64,000 bases of DNA from Okibacterium fritillariae (GTDB lineage Bacteria; Actinomycetota; Actinomycetes; Actinomycetales; Microbacteriaceae): the NCBI RefSeq assembly GCF_900167575.1, contig NZ_FUZP01000001.1, positions 1,178,001-1,242,000 on the forward strand. Reading direction: 5' to 3'. The first letter of the stretch is position 1. Each line of letters opens with the position of its first letter. The translations under genes and the position numbers were made by a program. The notes under the pieces were generated by a model. It was not told where the DNA came from, made no database searches, and worked only from the letters and a program-made list of their open reading frames with translations. Positions 53,763 through 61,950 of this stretch are shown here, in pieces.

Positions 53763-55637
53763 CTAGTCGGTCGTGCCGAACAGGGCGCGCCCGTGGCGGT
53801 CGAGCGTTGCGCGCGCCTCGGCATACGTTTCGGGAATCTTCTCGCCCGGCGCGAACCGAGCGGTCAGCATCCCGACGAGACCCACACCGGGCGCGCTGAG
53901 GGGCCGTTCCTCCTGACCGAAGGGGAACGGCGAGTCGTCGGGCAGATCGGCCTCGGGATTGGCGGGAACGTATTGCGGGTGCGTCTGTGGCCAGTCCGTC
54001 ACCTGGCGCGGCTCCTCGAGCATGACGGCGTTCTGCAACGTGGGCGCCCCGGCATCCCGCGCGGTCAGCGGCTCGAGGCCGTGCGCGCCCGCGAGCGTGC
54101 TGATGACCGAGCCGTGATGCATGAGGTCGTTGATCACGCTGCCTTTCTTCGTGTAGGCCGAGATGGCGACGGCGGGCACACGCACGCCCAGGCGGTCGAA
54201 CGTGAAGTCCATCTCGTTCGGGCGGCGACGTTCCCGCTCGCTGCCGCTGCGGTCGACTGTGTCGCCATCTGTGCCGCCATCTGCGTCGCCATCTTTGCCG
54301 CCGCCGGGCGGCGTCGCAGCGGGAGGCGGAACATGATCGTAGGTTCCGCCGTGTTCGTCGAAGGTGGCGAGCAGCAGCGTATTGAGGGCGTTCGAGCCCG
54401 TTTCGCTCGCGCTGGCACGCACGGCCGAGTAGACCTGGTGCAGCAGACGCTCGCCGGCCCGGACATCCGATATCGCCCCGCCCGTGACGACGCGGCCGTC
54501 GTAGTCGGTCTCGGTGAACGGCCCCACCGGCGGATGCATATCGTTGTGGTCGTAGACCATGCGCGGTTCGATGAAGGCGTAGTCGGGCAGCTTGCCGGTC
54601 TCGACGTCGCGGTAGAACTGCTCCATGGTGCGGAAGTTGCTCTTCCAGAACGGTTCGAGCGCGCGGCCGTGGATGAGCCCCGTCATCGAGACCACCTGGC
54701 GGCGGTCGTAGTAGACGCGCCACGTGAGGCCCGCTTCGCCCAGACGGTTGAAGATCGTGGGCGCGGCGTTCTCCTCGCGCAGCCACTTGCCGTAGCCGCC
54801 ATCCCCGTGGTTCGTGACGAAGCCGTGCGACGTGGAGGCATGGAAGAACGAGCGGTTGCAGAACGTCTGCGAGGGCACGGCGCAGTGCCAATTGTCGTAG
54901 ACGGCGAATTCGCGCGCCAGGGTCGAGAAGACGGGCAGCATGTCGGGCGTGAACGAGCCCATGACGACGCCGTACTGGTCGGGGGAGGGGAGCTCGCCCT
55001 GGTGGTCGGACAGGTAGTTGTTGACGTAGTCGTCGACGAACCCCGACATGGTGGGCCGCGACGTGTCGGCAGGAGCGTTGAAGGGCTTCGTCATCCGCTG
55101 CGCTTTGAGGGAGCGGTTGCTCCCGGGGGCAACGGTGCCGAACAACTGCGTGTTGACGTGCGGGTATTCCTCACCCGGATCGGGCTGCGGGCTCGACATG
55201 ATCTGGTCGGTCGAGCCCGTATACGGATGCGCGGGCACCCGCGTGCCGTCGGGCGCCGTGTTCGCGTGGTCGCCGCCGTGCAGGCCGTCGAACTTCTGCC
55301 CTTCCGGCAGCGTCTGGTCGTCGTAGAGATACCCGAAGATGTTGTCGAACGAGCGGTTCTCGAACATGACGACGACGAGGTGGTCGAAGCCGGGGCCACC
55401 TGGCCGCGGGGGCAGGGTCGGCGCGGGCGTGGATGCGGGGCGGTTCACCGATGATCGTGGGTCGGATGTCGCGGGCGCCCCGTTCACGGCGGCGGCCCCG
55501 ACACCGACGGCCGCCCCCGCTGCGGCCGTGGATGCTGCGGCGATGCCGGCCCCGCGCAGGAACGATCTCCGCGACGGGTTGGCCGGGCGGTCGTTCGCGC
55601 CCTCGCCGGGCTGCCCGGAGTCCTTGCGTCGCGCCAT
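53763..55637 (-). CDS. Tat-exported phospholipase C / acid phosphatase-type phosphoesterase
   Basis: 624 residues, PF04185. Tat signal SRRSFLRGAG in the first 35 residues, Ala-rich helix, then the catalytic start FDHLVVVMFENRSFDNIFGY (metal Glu-Asn), HGDGGYGKW, IEPRMVYDHNDMHPP, and TFDEHGGTYDHVPPP (Asp-Glu-His ligand site). A 40-residue Gly/Asp-rich insert (KDGDADGGTDGDTVD) interrupts the domain after that motif. Start 55637 follows GAGGGGG by seven bases; 55652 and 55670 are in-frame alternatives. Likely acts outside the cell on phospholipids or phosphate esters; export requires Tat. Confidence 0.93.
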   Translation of the reverse strand: MARRKDSGQPGEGANDRPANPSRRSFLRGAGIAAASTAAAGAAVGVGAAAVNGAPATSDPRSSVNRPASTPAPTLPPRPGGPGFDHLVVVMFENRSFDNIFGYLYDDQTLPEGQKFDGLHGGDHANTAPDGTRVPAHPYTGSTDQIMSSPQPDPGEEYPHVNTQLFGTVAPGSNRSLKAQRMTKPFNAPADTSRPTMSGFVDDYVNNYLSDHQGELPSPDQYGVVMGSFTPDMLPVFSTLAREFAVYDNWHCAVPSQTFCNRSFFHASTSHGFVTNHGDGGYGKWLREENAAPTIFNRLGEAGLTWRVYYDRRQVVSMTGLIHGRALEPFWKSNFRTMEQFYRDVETGKLPDYAFIEPRMVYDHNDMHPPVGPFTETDYDGRVVTGGAISDVRAGERLLHQVYSAVRASASETGSNALNTLLLATFDEHGGTYDHVPPPAATPPGGGKDGDADGGTDGDTVDRSGSERERRRPNEMDFTFDRLGVRVPAVAISAYTKKGSVINDLMHHGSVISTLAGAHGLEPLTARDAGAPTLQNAVMLEEPRQVTDWPQTHPQYVPANPEADLPDDSPFPFGQEERPLSAPGVGLVGMLTARFAPGEKIPETYAEARATLDRHGRALFGTTD

Positions 55638-55791
55638 GTCGCGCCCCCTCATGCTCGGCGGTGTCTGCACCGAGTTTACGGCCGACCGGTCGGCTCGGAC
55701 ATGGGCAAAATCCCGCCCGCCCCGGCGATGCGAAGCTGAGCATCCCTGTCAATCCCTACCCGTTCGGGGGACACCGCGCGACAATGAGAAC

Positions 55792-56430
55792 ATGCTCGCC
55801 GATACCGTGCCCGACCGCCACGGGGACAGTGCGAGGCGCACCGTTGCCGCCCTCGCCGCCTCGATCTCTGAGCGCGCGCGCGGTTGCCGGGTCAGCATCG
55901 CGGTCACCGAGCCCGAAGATGGCGGCGCGATCTCGGATGAGTTGGCGAAGTCCGACACCACAGGCGCGTGGTTCGCGGGCAATATCGTCGCTCGACCCGG
56001 ACATGAGTCGATGCGCGTGCTGCAGCTCGACGCCGATCGACCGGCCGATGCCCAGTTGGCCCAGGAGATGGCCCGTGCCACGGCTCGGGTCACGGGCGCC
56101 AACCTCACGCTCGCCGTGGTCGTCGCCCGCGCTGACGAGCCCGCGGCCGTCGCGTCCGAGCCGCGAACGGTCACGGCCCCTGTTTCGATCACCGAGTTCG
56201 GCGACACGACGACCGATGTGCTCCAGGTGATCAACGACACGGTTCCGCCCGAGAGTCAGGCGGGCGTCATCGTCTATTTCGCCCTGCACTCGCCGAACGG
56301 GAGCGACCATGTGGCCGAGAGGACCCTCAACCGCACGAGCGCGGATTTCGGGGACGCCGTCACTCTCGCGGCGTTGCGTCTGCTCGACGCGCGGGTCGGC
56401 GCCCTCGGTCGCACGCGCAACAACCGCTGA
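55792..56430 (+). CDS. CinA C-terminal-like protein with altered active site
   Basis: 212 residues. Around residues 18-110 it reads like the CinA C-terminal (nicotinamide-nucleotide amidase) domain: RRTVAALAASISERARG, a SIAVTEPEDGGAIS strand-turn and TTGAWFAGNIVA. In active CinA the turn is AES-x-TGG with catalytic Ser; here Ser is Pro41 and Thr is Asp43. The second half (TEFGDTTTDVLQVINDT) is like the CinA tail with an added segment. GACAAT ends six bases before the ATG. If the match is wrong it is an unknown soluble protein. Confidence 0.6.
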   Translation: MLADTVPDRHGDSARRTVAALAASISERARGCRVSIAVTEPEDGGAISDELAKSDTTGAWFAGNIVARPGHESMRVLQLDADRPADAQLAQEMARATARVTGANLTLAVVVARADEPAAVASEPRTVTAPVSITEFGDTTTDVLQVINDTVPPESQAGVIVYFALHSPNGSDHVAERTLNRTSADFGDAVTLAALRLLDARVGALGRTRNNR

Positions 56431-56493
56431 CGCATCGCGGAGGTCGGTATGGCGCCGAACTCCGCGGGTTCTGTCACTGGTCGTTAACGGACA

Positions 56494-56522
56494 GAGGAGG
56501 CCCCGCACTGCGGAACCTCCTC
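56494..56522. terminator. Terminator between CinA-like gene and csbD gene
   Basis: Seven-bp gaggagg/cctcctc stem (56494-56500 with 56516-56522), extended by an inner cgc/gcg pairing; convergent genes. Confidence 0.55.
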
Positions 56523-56550
56523 GGGCGTCAGAGACGCAACATCCTTCGTT

Positions 56551-56724
56551 CTAGCTCTTGAAGGTGTCCTTGACGTCTTCGCCGACCTTTTTGGCGTTGG
56601 CCTTGGCCTGGTCGGTGTGTCCTTCAGCTTCGAGTCGTTCGTTGTCGGTGGCCTTGCCGGCAGCTTCCTTCGCCTTGCCGACGAGGTTTTCTGCGGCGTT
56701 ACCGATCTTGTCTCCTGCGCTCAT
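56551..56724 (-). CDS. CsbD-like general stress protein
   Basis: 57 residues, acidic and Lys-rich, no hydrophobic core: MSAGDKIGNAAENLVGKAKE, ATDNERLEAEGHTDQ. This is the PF05532 CsbD pattern (sigma-B-type stress protein in Bacillus; function unknown). ATG 56724 has AGGAGG seven bases upstream. The frame is open 12 codons further but no ribosome site is there. Confidence 0.92.
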   Translation of the reverse strand: MSAGDKIGNAAENLVGKAKEAAGKATDNERLEAEGHTDQAKANAKKVGEDVKDTFKS

Positions 56725-56933
56725 AGTGAGGCCTCCTAGCTTTGTGGAACTGGACGTCATCGACGTTACGACTGCGCCCAGTGGCCCATCAAGGGGGTTG
56801 CAGTGGCTTCCGCGCCGTGCAACACGCGCGTTTCGCGCGAGCGCGCGAATATGCGTTGTGAGGTTGGCTCGAATGTCGCGCCGCCTCGTTAGGCTCTTAC
56901 TACAGCATCATCCGCCGAACTAGGGAGAACCCC

Positions 56934-57098
56934 ATGAACCTGCTGGTTATCATCATCGCCATCGTCGCCGTCATCCTTCTGATCACGGGTGGCGTCACGT
57001 CGTCGCTCAACTTCCTGATCTGGGTCGGCCTCGCGCTCCTCATCATCGCGCTCATCGTCTTCCTCCTGCGCTTCATCACCGGCAAGAAGAGCGTCTAG
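56934..57098 (+). CDS. 54-residue two-helix membrane peptide
   Basis: ATG at 56934 behind AGGGAGAA, TAG at 57096-57098. Two hydrophobic helices (LLVIIIAIVAVILLITGG and LNFLIWVGLALLIIALIVFL) with a polar turn VTSS and a basic end (RFITGKKSV). Codon use matches the genome (GC-rich third positions). Similar tiny membrane peptides with this pattern are common beside stress genes; the function is unknown. It sits between csbD and the DUF7882-like gene. Confidence 0.8.
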   Translation: MNLLVIIIAIVAVILLITGGVTSSLNFLIWVGLALLIIALIVFLLRFITGKKSV

Positions 57099-57135
57099 TA
57101 TCCTGTCCTAGCTGGGAATCACGCTAGGAGGACCG

Positions 57136-57486
57136 TTGGGCTCGTTGATCTACGCGAATGCGGGCATAGAGATCGAATTCGATGACCGTCTTCTCACGCA
57201 CGTGCAACTCGTGATGGGTGCCAAGCTCCGCCGGGGTGAGAGTTTCTTCTTCACCTGGCGCGACGACCCGAGCGTGGGCGATGGCCGCAGTGCCATCTGG
57301 GTCGAGCCGAGCATCCCGCTGTACTTCAAGTACTCGGGAGGCCGCCAGCCCACGATCAATCGCGAGTGGCTCGAGCTGCTGACCGCCTCTGCCAACAGCG
57401 GCCAGGGTTTGCAGATCGTCCCCGAGCCGGGGGCGCGCGAGACGAACACGCAGTCCAACGACAACAGCGTGAAGCGCAGGGACTAG
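57136..57486 (+). CDS. DUF7882-like small protein (sometimes labelled ATP-dependent DNA ligase)
   Basis: 116 residues. Core reads MGSLIYANAGIEIEFDDRLL, THVQLVMGAKLRRGESFFFTW, IWVEPSIPLYFKYSGG and then a disordered NTQSNDNSVKRRD tail. I associate this with a Microbacteriaceae family (DUF7882) misnamed as DNA ligase in databases; no ligase motif KxDG is present. TTG start four bases after AGGAGG. Starts 37 bases after the membrane peptide, so co-transcription is possible. Confidence 0.78.
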   Translation: MGSLIYANAGIEIEFDDRLLTHVQLVMGAKLRRGESFFFTWRDDPSVGDGRSAIWVEPSIPLYFKYSGGRQPTINREWLELLTASANSGQGLQIVPEPGARETNTQSNDNSVKRRD

Positions 57487-57519
57487 TTCCGGCGCCTCGC
57501 AGCGAGACACGCTTTCACA

Positions 57520-57584
57520 CGGGCGGGGCCTTCGGGCCTCGCCCGTTTGTCGTCCCCGGGGCGTTCAGGCTTCGCCCGTTTGTC
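57520..57584 (+). terminator. Terminator with UUCG tetraloop, followed by a decayed copy
   Basis: The first hairpin has an 11-bp stem (57520-57530 with 57535-57545, one G-T pair) capped by ttcg and followed by TTTG. A second copy at 57558-57584 matches bases 57525-57551 at 24 of 27 positions, 33 bases later, but its stem is broken by the three changes. Confidence 0.8.
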
Positions 57585-57712
57585 TATCCGGAAGCCTTCT
57601 GCCTGAGGCCCGGCCCCGTCCTGATCGCCGACCGGGCCTGCGGCAATAGCCGCCCGGGAAGCGCGACCGACTCATCATTGGTTGCACGCGGGCCGCTTAC
57701 TAGGCTGGGCGC

Positions 57713-58585
57713 ATGACCGAGAGCATGCGCGTGACACCGACATCCGAGGCTGCTTCATCCGGTGCCGACGACTCGGCTGGCGCCCGCATCCGTGTGCGAG
57801 CCGTGCAGTTCGCTCCGACGGCCGATGCCGCGCGGAACTCCGATGCGGTGAGTGCCCAGATCGCCGAGGCCGCGGCATCCGGAATTCAGCTCGTGGTCTT
57901 CCCCGAGTACTCCAGTTTCTTCGCCAACCCCGTCGATGGGCGCATGGTGGCGGCCGCGCAGGACCTCGACGGCCCCTTCCTGCGGGATGTCCGGGCCGCC
58001 GCCGCGCGCTCGGGTGTGCACGTCGTCGTGGGACTCGTGGAAGCGCGGGAAGATGGCGCGCGGTTCTCGAACACGCTCGTCGCCGTCGATCCGTCGGGCG
58101 ATATCGTCGCGACCTACCGCAAGCAGCACCTCTATGACGCCTTCGGGCAGCGGGAGTCGGACTGGGTCGAACCCGGGGCCCTCGATGCGCCCCAGACCTT
58201 CGGTGTCGGGCCTTTTCGCGTCGGGCTGCAGACCTGTTACGACATCCGCTTTCCCGAGGTGTCGCGCCGTCTCATCGATGCCGGGGTCGATGTTCTCGTC
58301 GTCCCGGCCGAGTGGGTGCCGGGGCCGGGCAAAGAAGACCAGTGGATGACGCTGCTGCGCGCTCGGGCGATCGAGAACACGGCTTTCGTGGTGGCTGCCG
58401 ACCACCCGCGTCCCACCGGTGTCGGGCTGAGCGTGCTCGTCGACCCGGCGGGCGTCGTGCTGGCCCAAGCGGGCGATGACGCGGGCGTCACCGACGCGAC
58501 GCTGGATCGCCCGGAACTCGAAGCCGTTCGCGGCCGCAACCCTGCTCTCGAGCTGCGTCGCTATCGGGTCGTGCCGGGGGAGTAG
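57713..58585 (+). CDS. Carbon-nitrogen hydrolase (nitrilase superfamily)
   Basis: 290 residues. The nitrilase Glu-Lys-Cys triad is complete: E65 (VVFPEYSS), K137 (YRKQHLYDAF) and C175 (GLQTCYDIRFPE). RFPE after the Cys and the YDAFGQRESD segment place it in the branch with amidases such as Nit1/deaminated-glutathione amidase; the exact substrate is not determined. TAGGCT (57701-57706) ends six bases before ATG 57713: leaderless. Confidence 0.92.
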   Translation: MTESMRVTPTSEAASSGADDSAGARIRVRAVQFAPTADAARNSDAVSAQIAEAAASGIQLVVFPEYSSFFANPVDGRMVAAAQDLDGPFLRDVRAAAARSGVHVVVGLVEAREDGARFSNTLVAVDPSGDIVATYRKQHLYDAFGQRESDWVEPGALDAPQTFGVGPFRVGLQTCYDIRFPEVSRRLIDAGVDVLVVPAEWVPGPGKEDQWMTLLRARAIENTAFVVAADHPRPTGVGLSVLVDPAGVVLAQAGDDAGVTDATLDRPELEAVRGRNPALELRRYRVVPGE

Positions 58586-58611
58586 GTGCCGCGGTCAGCG
58601 GTGTGGCGTGG

Positions 58612-59820
58612 TCACGTCTCGAGCGCGGTGCCGAGCTGCGCCAGGCGTGCCGAAGCCTGGGTGAGGACATCCCGTTTCTTGCAGAACGCGAAGCGGATGA
58701 GGGAGCGGTAGTCGCCCGCATGATCGGCCGACACGAACGCCGAGACCGGGATGCCGACGACGCCGACCAGCTCGGGCAGGCGGCGGCACAGGTCGGCCGC
58801 ATCGGTCACGCCGAGCGGCGCGGCATCGGCGATGACGAAATAGGAGCCGGCCGGATTCGAGACCGCGAAACCGGCCGCCCGGAGTCCGGCCGACAGGATG
58901 TCGCGTTTCTCGCCGAGCGCGTCGGCGGCCCCCTCGAAGAACGTGTCGGGCAGCCGCAGCCCGGCCGCGATCGCGGGCTGGAACGGTGCCCCGTTCACGT
59001 AGGTGAGGAATTGTTTCACCGTGACGATCGGATCGAGCAGCCCGGCCGACGCCGTGACCCAGCCGATCTTCCACCCCGTGGTGCTGAACGTCTTGCCCGC
59101 TGACGAGATCGTGATGACACGTTCGGCGGCGCCGGGGAGCGTCGAGAGCGGGACATGAGCCGAGCCGAACGTGAGGTGTTCATACACTTCGTCCGTCACG
59201 ACGAGAGCGTCAGCCCGCTCGGCCGCCTCGAGGATCACGGCGAGGGTCTCGGGCCCGAACACCGTGCCGGTCGGGTTGTGCGGCGTGTTCACGAGGATCA
59301 GTCGCGTGCGGTCGGTGACGGCGGCGCGGATGTCGGCCTCATCCGGCTGGAAGTCGGGGAACCTCAGCGGAACGGGAACGAGCTGTGCTCCCGACAACCC
59401 GGCCAGCGCGGCATACGCATCGTAATAAGGCTCGAACACGACGATCTCGTCACCCGGGCCGCAATACGCGAGGATGGCCGCAGCCAACGCCTCGGTGGCG
59501 CCCGCTGTGACGCAGATCTCGCGCTCGGGGTCGACGGTCAGGCCGTAGAACCGCTGCTGGTGCTCGGCGATCGCCGCGCGCAGATCGGGGATGCCGCGGC
59601 CCGGCGGGTACTGGTTCGCGCCCTCGGCGATCGCGCGACGCGCCGCCTCGAGCACGTCTGCGGGGCCGTCTTCGTCGGGGAAGCCCTGCCCCAGGTTGAT
59701 CGCCCCGGTGGCCGAGGCGAGCGCGCTCATCTCGGCGAAGATCGTCGGAGACAGCTGGCCGGAGGGCCCGAGGAGGCCGGCTGCGCGAGCCGTCCGCTGC
59801 CAGGGGGTTGAAGCATCCAT
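58612..59820 (-). CDS. Class I/II PLP aminotransferase (KAT/aspartate-type)
   Basis: 402 residues. Catalytic Lys243 in SSAGKTFSTTGWKIG; substrate and PLP motifs INLGQGFPDEDGP, NTPHNPTG, DEVYEHLTF. Most like the kynurenine/methionine aminotransferase-like subgroup (YbdL/KAT) by the GQGFPDEDGP start, but assignment to a pathway is not possible. ATG 59820 has AGGAAG upstream; ATG 59841 adds seven residues. Convergent with the amidase gene, tail to tail, with a 26-base gap. Confidence 0.88.
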   Translation of the reverse strand: MDASTPWQRTARAAGLLGPSGQLSPTIFAEMSALASATGAINLGQGFPDEDGPADVLEAARRAIAEGANQYPPGRGIPDLRAAIAEHQQRFYGLTVDPEREICVTAGATEALAAAILAYCGPGDEIVVFEPYYDAYAALAGLSGAQLVPVPLRFPDFQPDEADIRAAVTDRTRLILVNTPHNPTGTVFGPETLAVILEAAERADALVVTDEVYEHLTFGSAHVPLSTLPGAAERVITISSAGKTFSTTGWKIGWVTASAGLLDPIVTVKQFLTYVNGAPFQPAIAAGLRLPDTFFEGAADALGEKRDILSAGLRAAGFAVSNPAGSYFVIADAAPLGVTDAADLCRRLPELVGVVGIPVSAFVSADHAGDYRSLIRFAFCKKRDVLTQASARLAQLGTALET

Positions 59821-60034
59821 GCCGAGGATTCTTCCTTTCATCCGTCTCTCGCGAGCGGTCAAGCCCCGCGCGCGATCCTGGTGCAAACCTACGGCATCGC
59901 TAAACTGGAGCCCGAGGGAAACCGGATTCGGCCTTGAAGCGATATCCCAGCCAGGCGTTGGGCAGTTCCCAGTCGGTCCATTGAATAAGCACAGGTTCGA
60001 GCGAGAGCCTGATCCTGCTTGGAAGGAGCAACCG

Positions 60035-61807
60035 ATGACCGAAAACCCCACCGGCGCCACAGGAGCCGAGAACGACAACCGCTCGAACGACGCCGAGCAG
60101 CCTCAGACTTCGCCGAACCCGAACACGACTCCCACCGAGAACTTCGGGGCCGGCCCCCTGTCCTCACACGACTCGCACGATTCGCGCGACGGCTACCGAC
60201 CGACCGAGCACGGCTACACGGCACAGCAGCCGCAGCCGCAGCAGCCGCAGCACGGCCAGGGCGCCTACGGTCCCATCCCCGAGCGACCGACCTCGTTCCC
60301 GACGGGTGCCACGGCGGCCTATGGTGCGAACGCGGCATACGGTGCCCCGCAGAACGGCCAGCCCAATCAGCCCACGACGCCGTACCCCGCCTATGGCGCC
60401 CCCCGCCAGGGCGGGTCCAACCCCTTCGCCCAGACGTCGGCCTACCCGGCCACGAGCGCCACCGGCCAGCACGGTGCGCATGCGCAGCACGCCGGCGGCC
60501 CCGCCGGTCACGGCCCGCACAACGCCGGCAACGGCAACGGCAACGGCAACGGTGGTGCCTTCGGCCCGGCGGCCGCCTCGCAGCAGCAGCCGTCCTCCAC
60601 CCCGAAGCGTCGCCCCGCGGCCGCTCTCCTCGTCGCGACCCTCGCGATCGGCGCGCTCATCGGCGGCGCGGCCGGCGCCGGTGCCTATGCCCTGATCGAC
60701 GGCCCGGGCACACCCGTCGCCAGCTCGTCGAACGGCTCGCAGTCGGTCACCATCAACGACACCACGAGCGTCACCCGCACATCGGCCGTCGCCGCGAAGG
60801 CCTCGCCCAGCGTCGTGACCATCGCGGTGCAGGGCGATGACGGCGCGGGAACGGGGTCGGGAGTCATCCTCAGCAAGGATGGCTACGTCCTCACCAACAA
60901 CCACGTCATCACGCTCGACGGCCAGAACGCCAAGCCCACCATCCAGGTCACGGCGAACGACGGCAAGATCTACACGGCGAAGATCATCGGCACCGACCCC
61001 GTCTACGACCTCGCGGTGATCAAGCTCGACGATGCCTCGGGTCTCGAGCCCATGGAGTTCGGCGACCCGAACAAGCTGAACGTCGGCGACGTGGCCATCG
61101 CCATCGGTGCACCGCTCGGCCTGGCCGGAACCGTCACCGACGGCATCGTCTCGGCGCTGAACCGCAGCATCACGGTGGCCTCGTCGGCCGTGCCCGACAA
61201 GTCGGGCAGCGATTCCGACAGCAACACCGACAAGCCCAGCAACCCGTTCGGCTTCCAGCTGCCCGGCCAGGAGCAGTCGCAGACGCAGGCTCAGTCATCC
61301 ATCTCGCTCGCCGTCATTCAGACCGACGCGTCGATCAACCCCGGTAACTCGGGTGGCGCGCTGCTCGACAGCGACGGCAAGCTCATCGGCATCAACGTTG
61401 CCATCGCCTCGGCCGGCTCGGGATCGTCCGACAGCCAGTCCGGCAGCATCGGCGTCGGCTTCGCGATCCCGTCCGACACGGCCGAGCGCATCGCCAACGA
61501 GATCATCAAGGACGGCAAGGCCACCCACGGCCTGCTCGGCGCTTCGGTGCGCGACGCGGCACAGGTGTCCGGCAGCACGGTTGCGGGTGCGCTGCTCGGC
61601 GACATCAGCTCCGGTGGCGCCGCCGAAAAGGGCGGCCTCAAGACGGGCGACATCGTCACGAACTTCAACGGTCACCCCGTCACCGATGCCAACGACCTGA
61701 CGGCTCAGGTGCGTGCCCTCGCCGCGAACAGCAAGGCCGAGGTCACCTACGTGCGCGACGGCAAGAACTTCACCGTCGACGTCACGCTCGGCGAGCTGGT
61801 TCTCTAG
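60035..61807 (+). CDS. HtrA/DegP-type membrane serine protease with PDZ domain
   Basis: 590 residues. A 190-residue disordered cytoplasmic region rich in Pro, Gln, Gly and Asn (QPQPQQPQHG, GNGNGNGNGG) precedes one membrane helix (LLVATLAIGALIGGAAGAG), so the protease acts outside. Trypsin-like triad: His290 (LTNNHVI), Asp325 (DPVYDLAVIKL), Ser439 (NPGNSGGALL). A PDZ domain follows from about 505. Chymotrypsin-like domain loop has an acidic insert (SGSDSDSNTDKPSNP). Long frame upstream of the ATG is shadow coding; AAGGAG is six bases before 60035. Confidence 0.95.
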   Translation: MTENPTGATGAENDNRSNDAEQPQTSPNPNTTPTENFGAGPLSSHDSHDSRDGYRPTEHGYTAQQPQPQQPQHGQGAYGPIPERPTSFPTGATAAYGANAAYGAPQNGQPNQPTTPYPAYGAPRQGGSNPFAQTSAYPATSATGQHGAHAQHAGGPAGHGPHNAGNGNGNGNGGAFGPAAASQQQPSSTPKRRPAAALLVATLAIGALIGGAAGAGAYALIDGPGTPVASSSNGSQSVTINDTTSVTRTSAVAAKASPSVVTIAVQGDDGAGTGSGVILSKDGYVLTNNHVITLDGQNAKPTIQVTANDGKIYTAKIIGTDPVYDLAVIKLDDASGLEPMEFGDPNKLNVGDVAIAIGAPLGLAGTVTDGIVSALNRSITVASSAVPDKSGSDSDSNTDKPSNPFGFQLPGQEQSQTQAQSSISLAVIQTDASINPGNSGGALLDSDGKLIGINVAIASAGSGSSDSQSGSIGVGFAIPSDTAERIANEIIKDGKATHGLLGASVRDAAQVSGSTVAGALLGDISSGGAAEKGGLKTGDIVTNFNGHPVTDANDLTAQVRALAANSKAEVTYVRDGKNFTVDVTLGELVL

Positions 61808-61864
61808 GCGATCGCGAGGTCTCACGTCCCGGCCATCGGCTGACCCTTCCGTCGTTCGACCGCC

Positions 61865-61895
61865 CGAATGCCCGCACCACGCGTGCGGGCATTCG
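61865..61895 (+). terminator. Terminator after htrA-type gene
   Basis: Perfect 12-bp stem (61865-61876 with 61884-61895), loop 7 bases; no T-run. Confidence 0.75.
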
Positions 61896-61923
61896 CGCGG
61901 AGACGGCTGCTAGGCTCAAACCG

Positions 61924-61941
61924 ATGACGTCTGCCGAGTAG
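61924..61941 (+). CDS. Possible leaderless 5-codon ORF before the glycosyltransferase
   Basis: ATG to TAG (MTSAE), seven bases after TAGGCT (61911-61916). The next ATG, the real glycosyltransferase start at 61951, is behind GGGAGAG nine bases further. Confidence 0.3.
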   Translation: MTSAE

Positions 61942-61950
61942 TGGGAGAGC

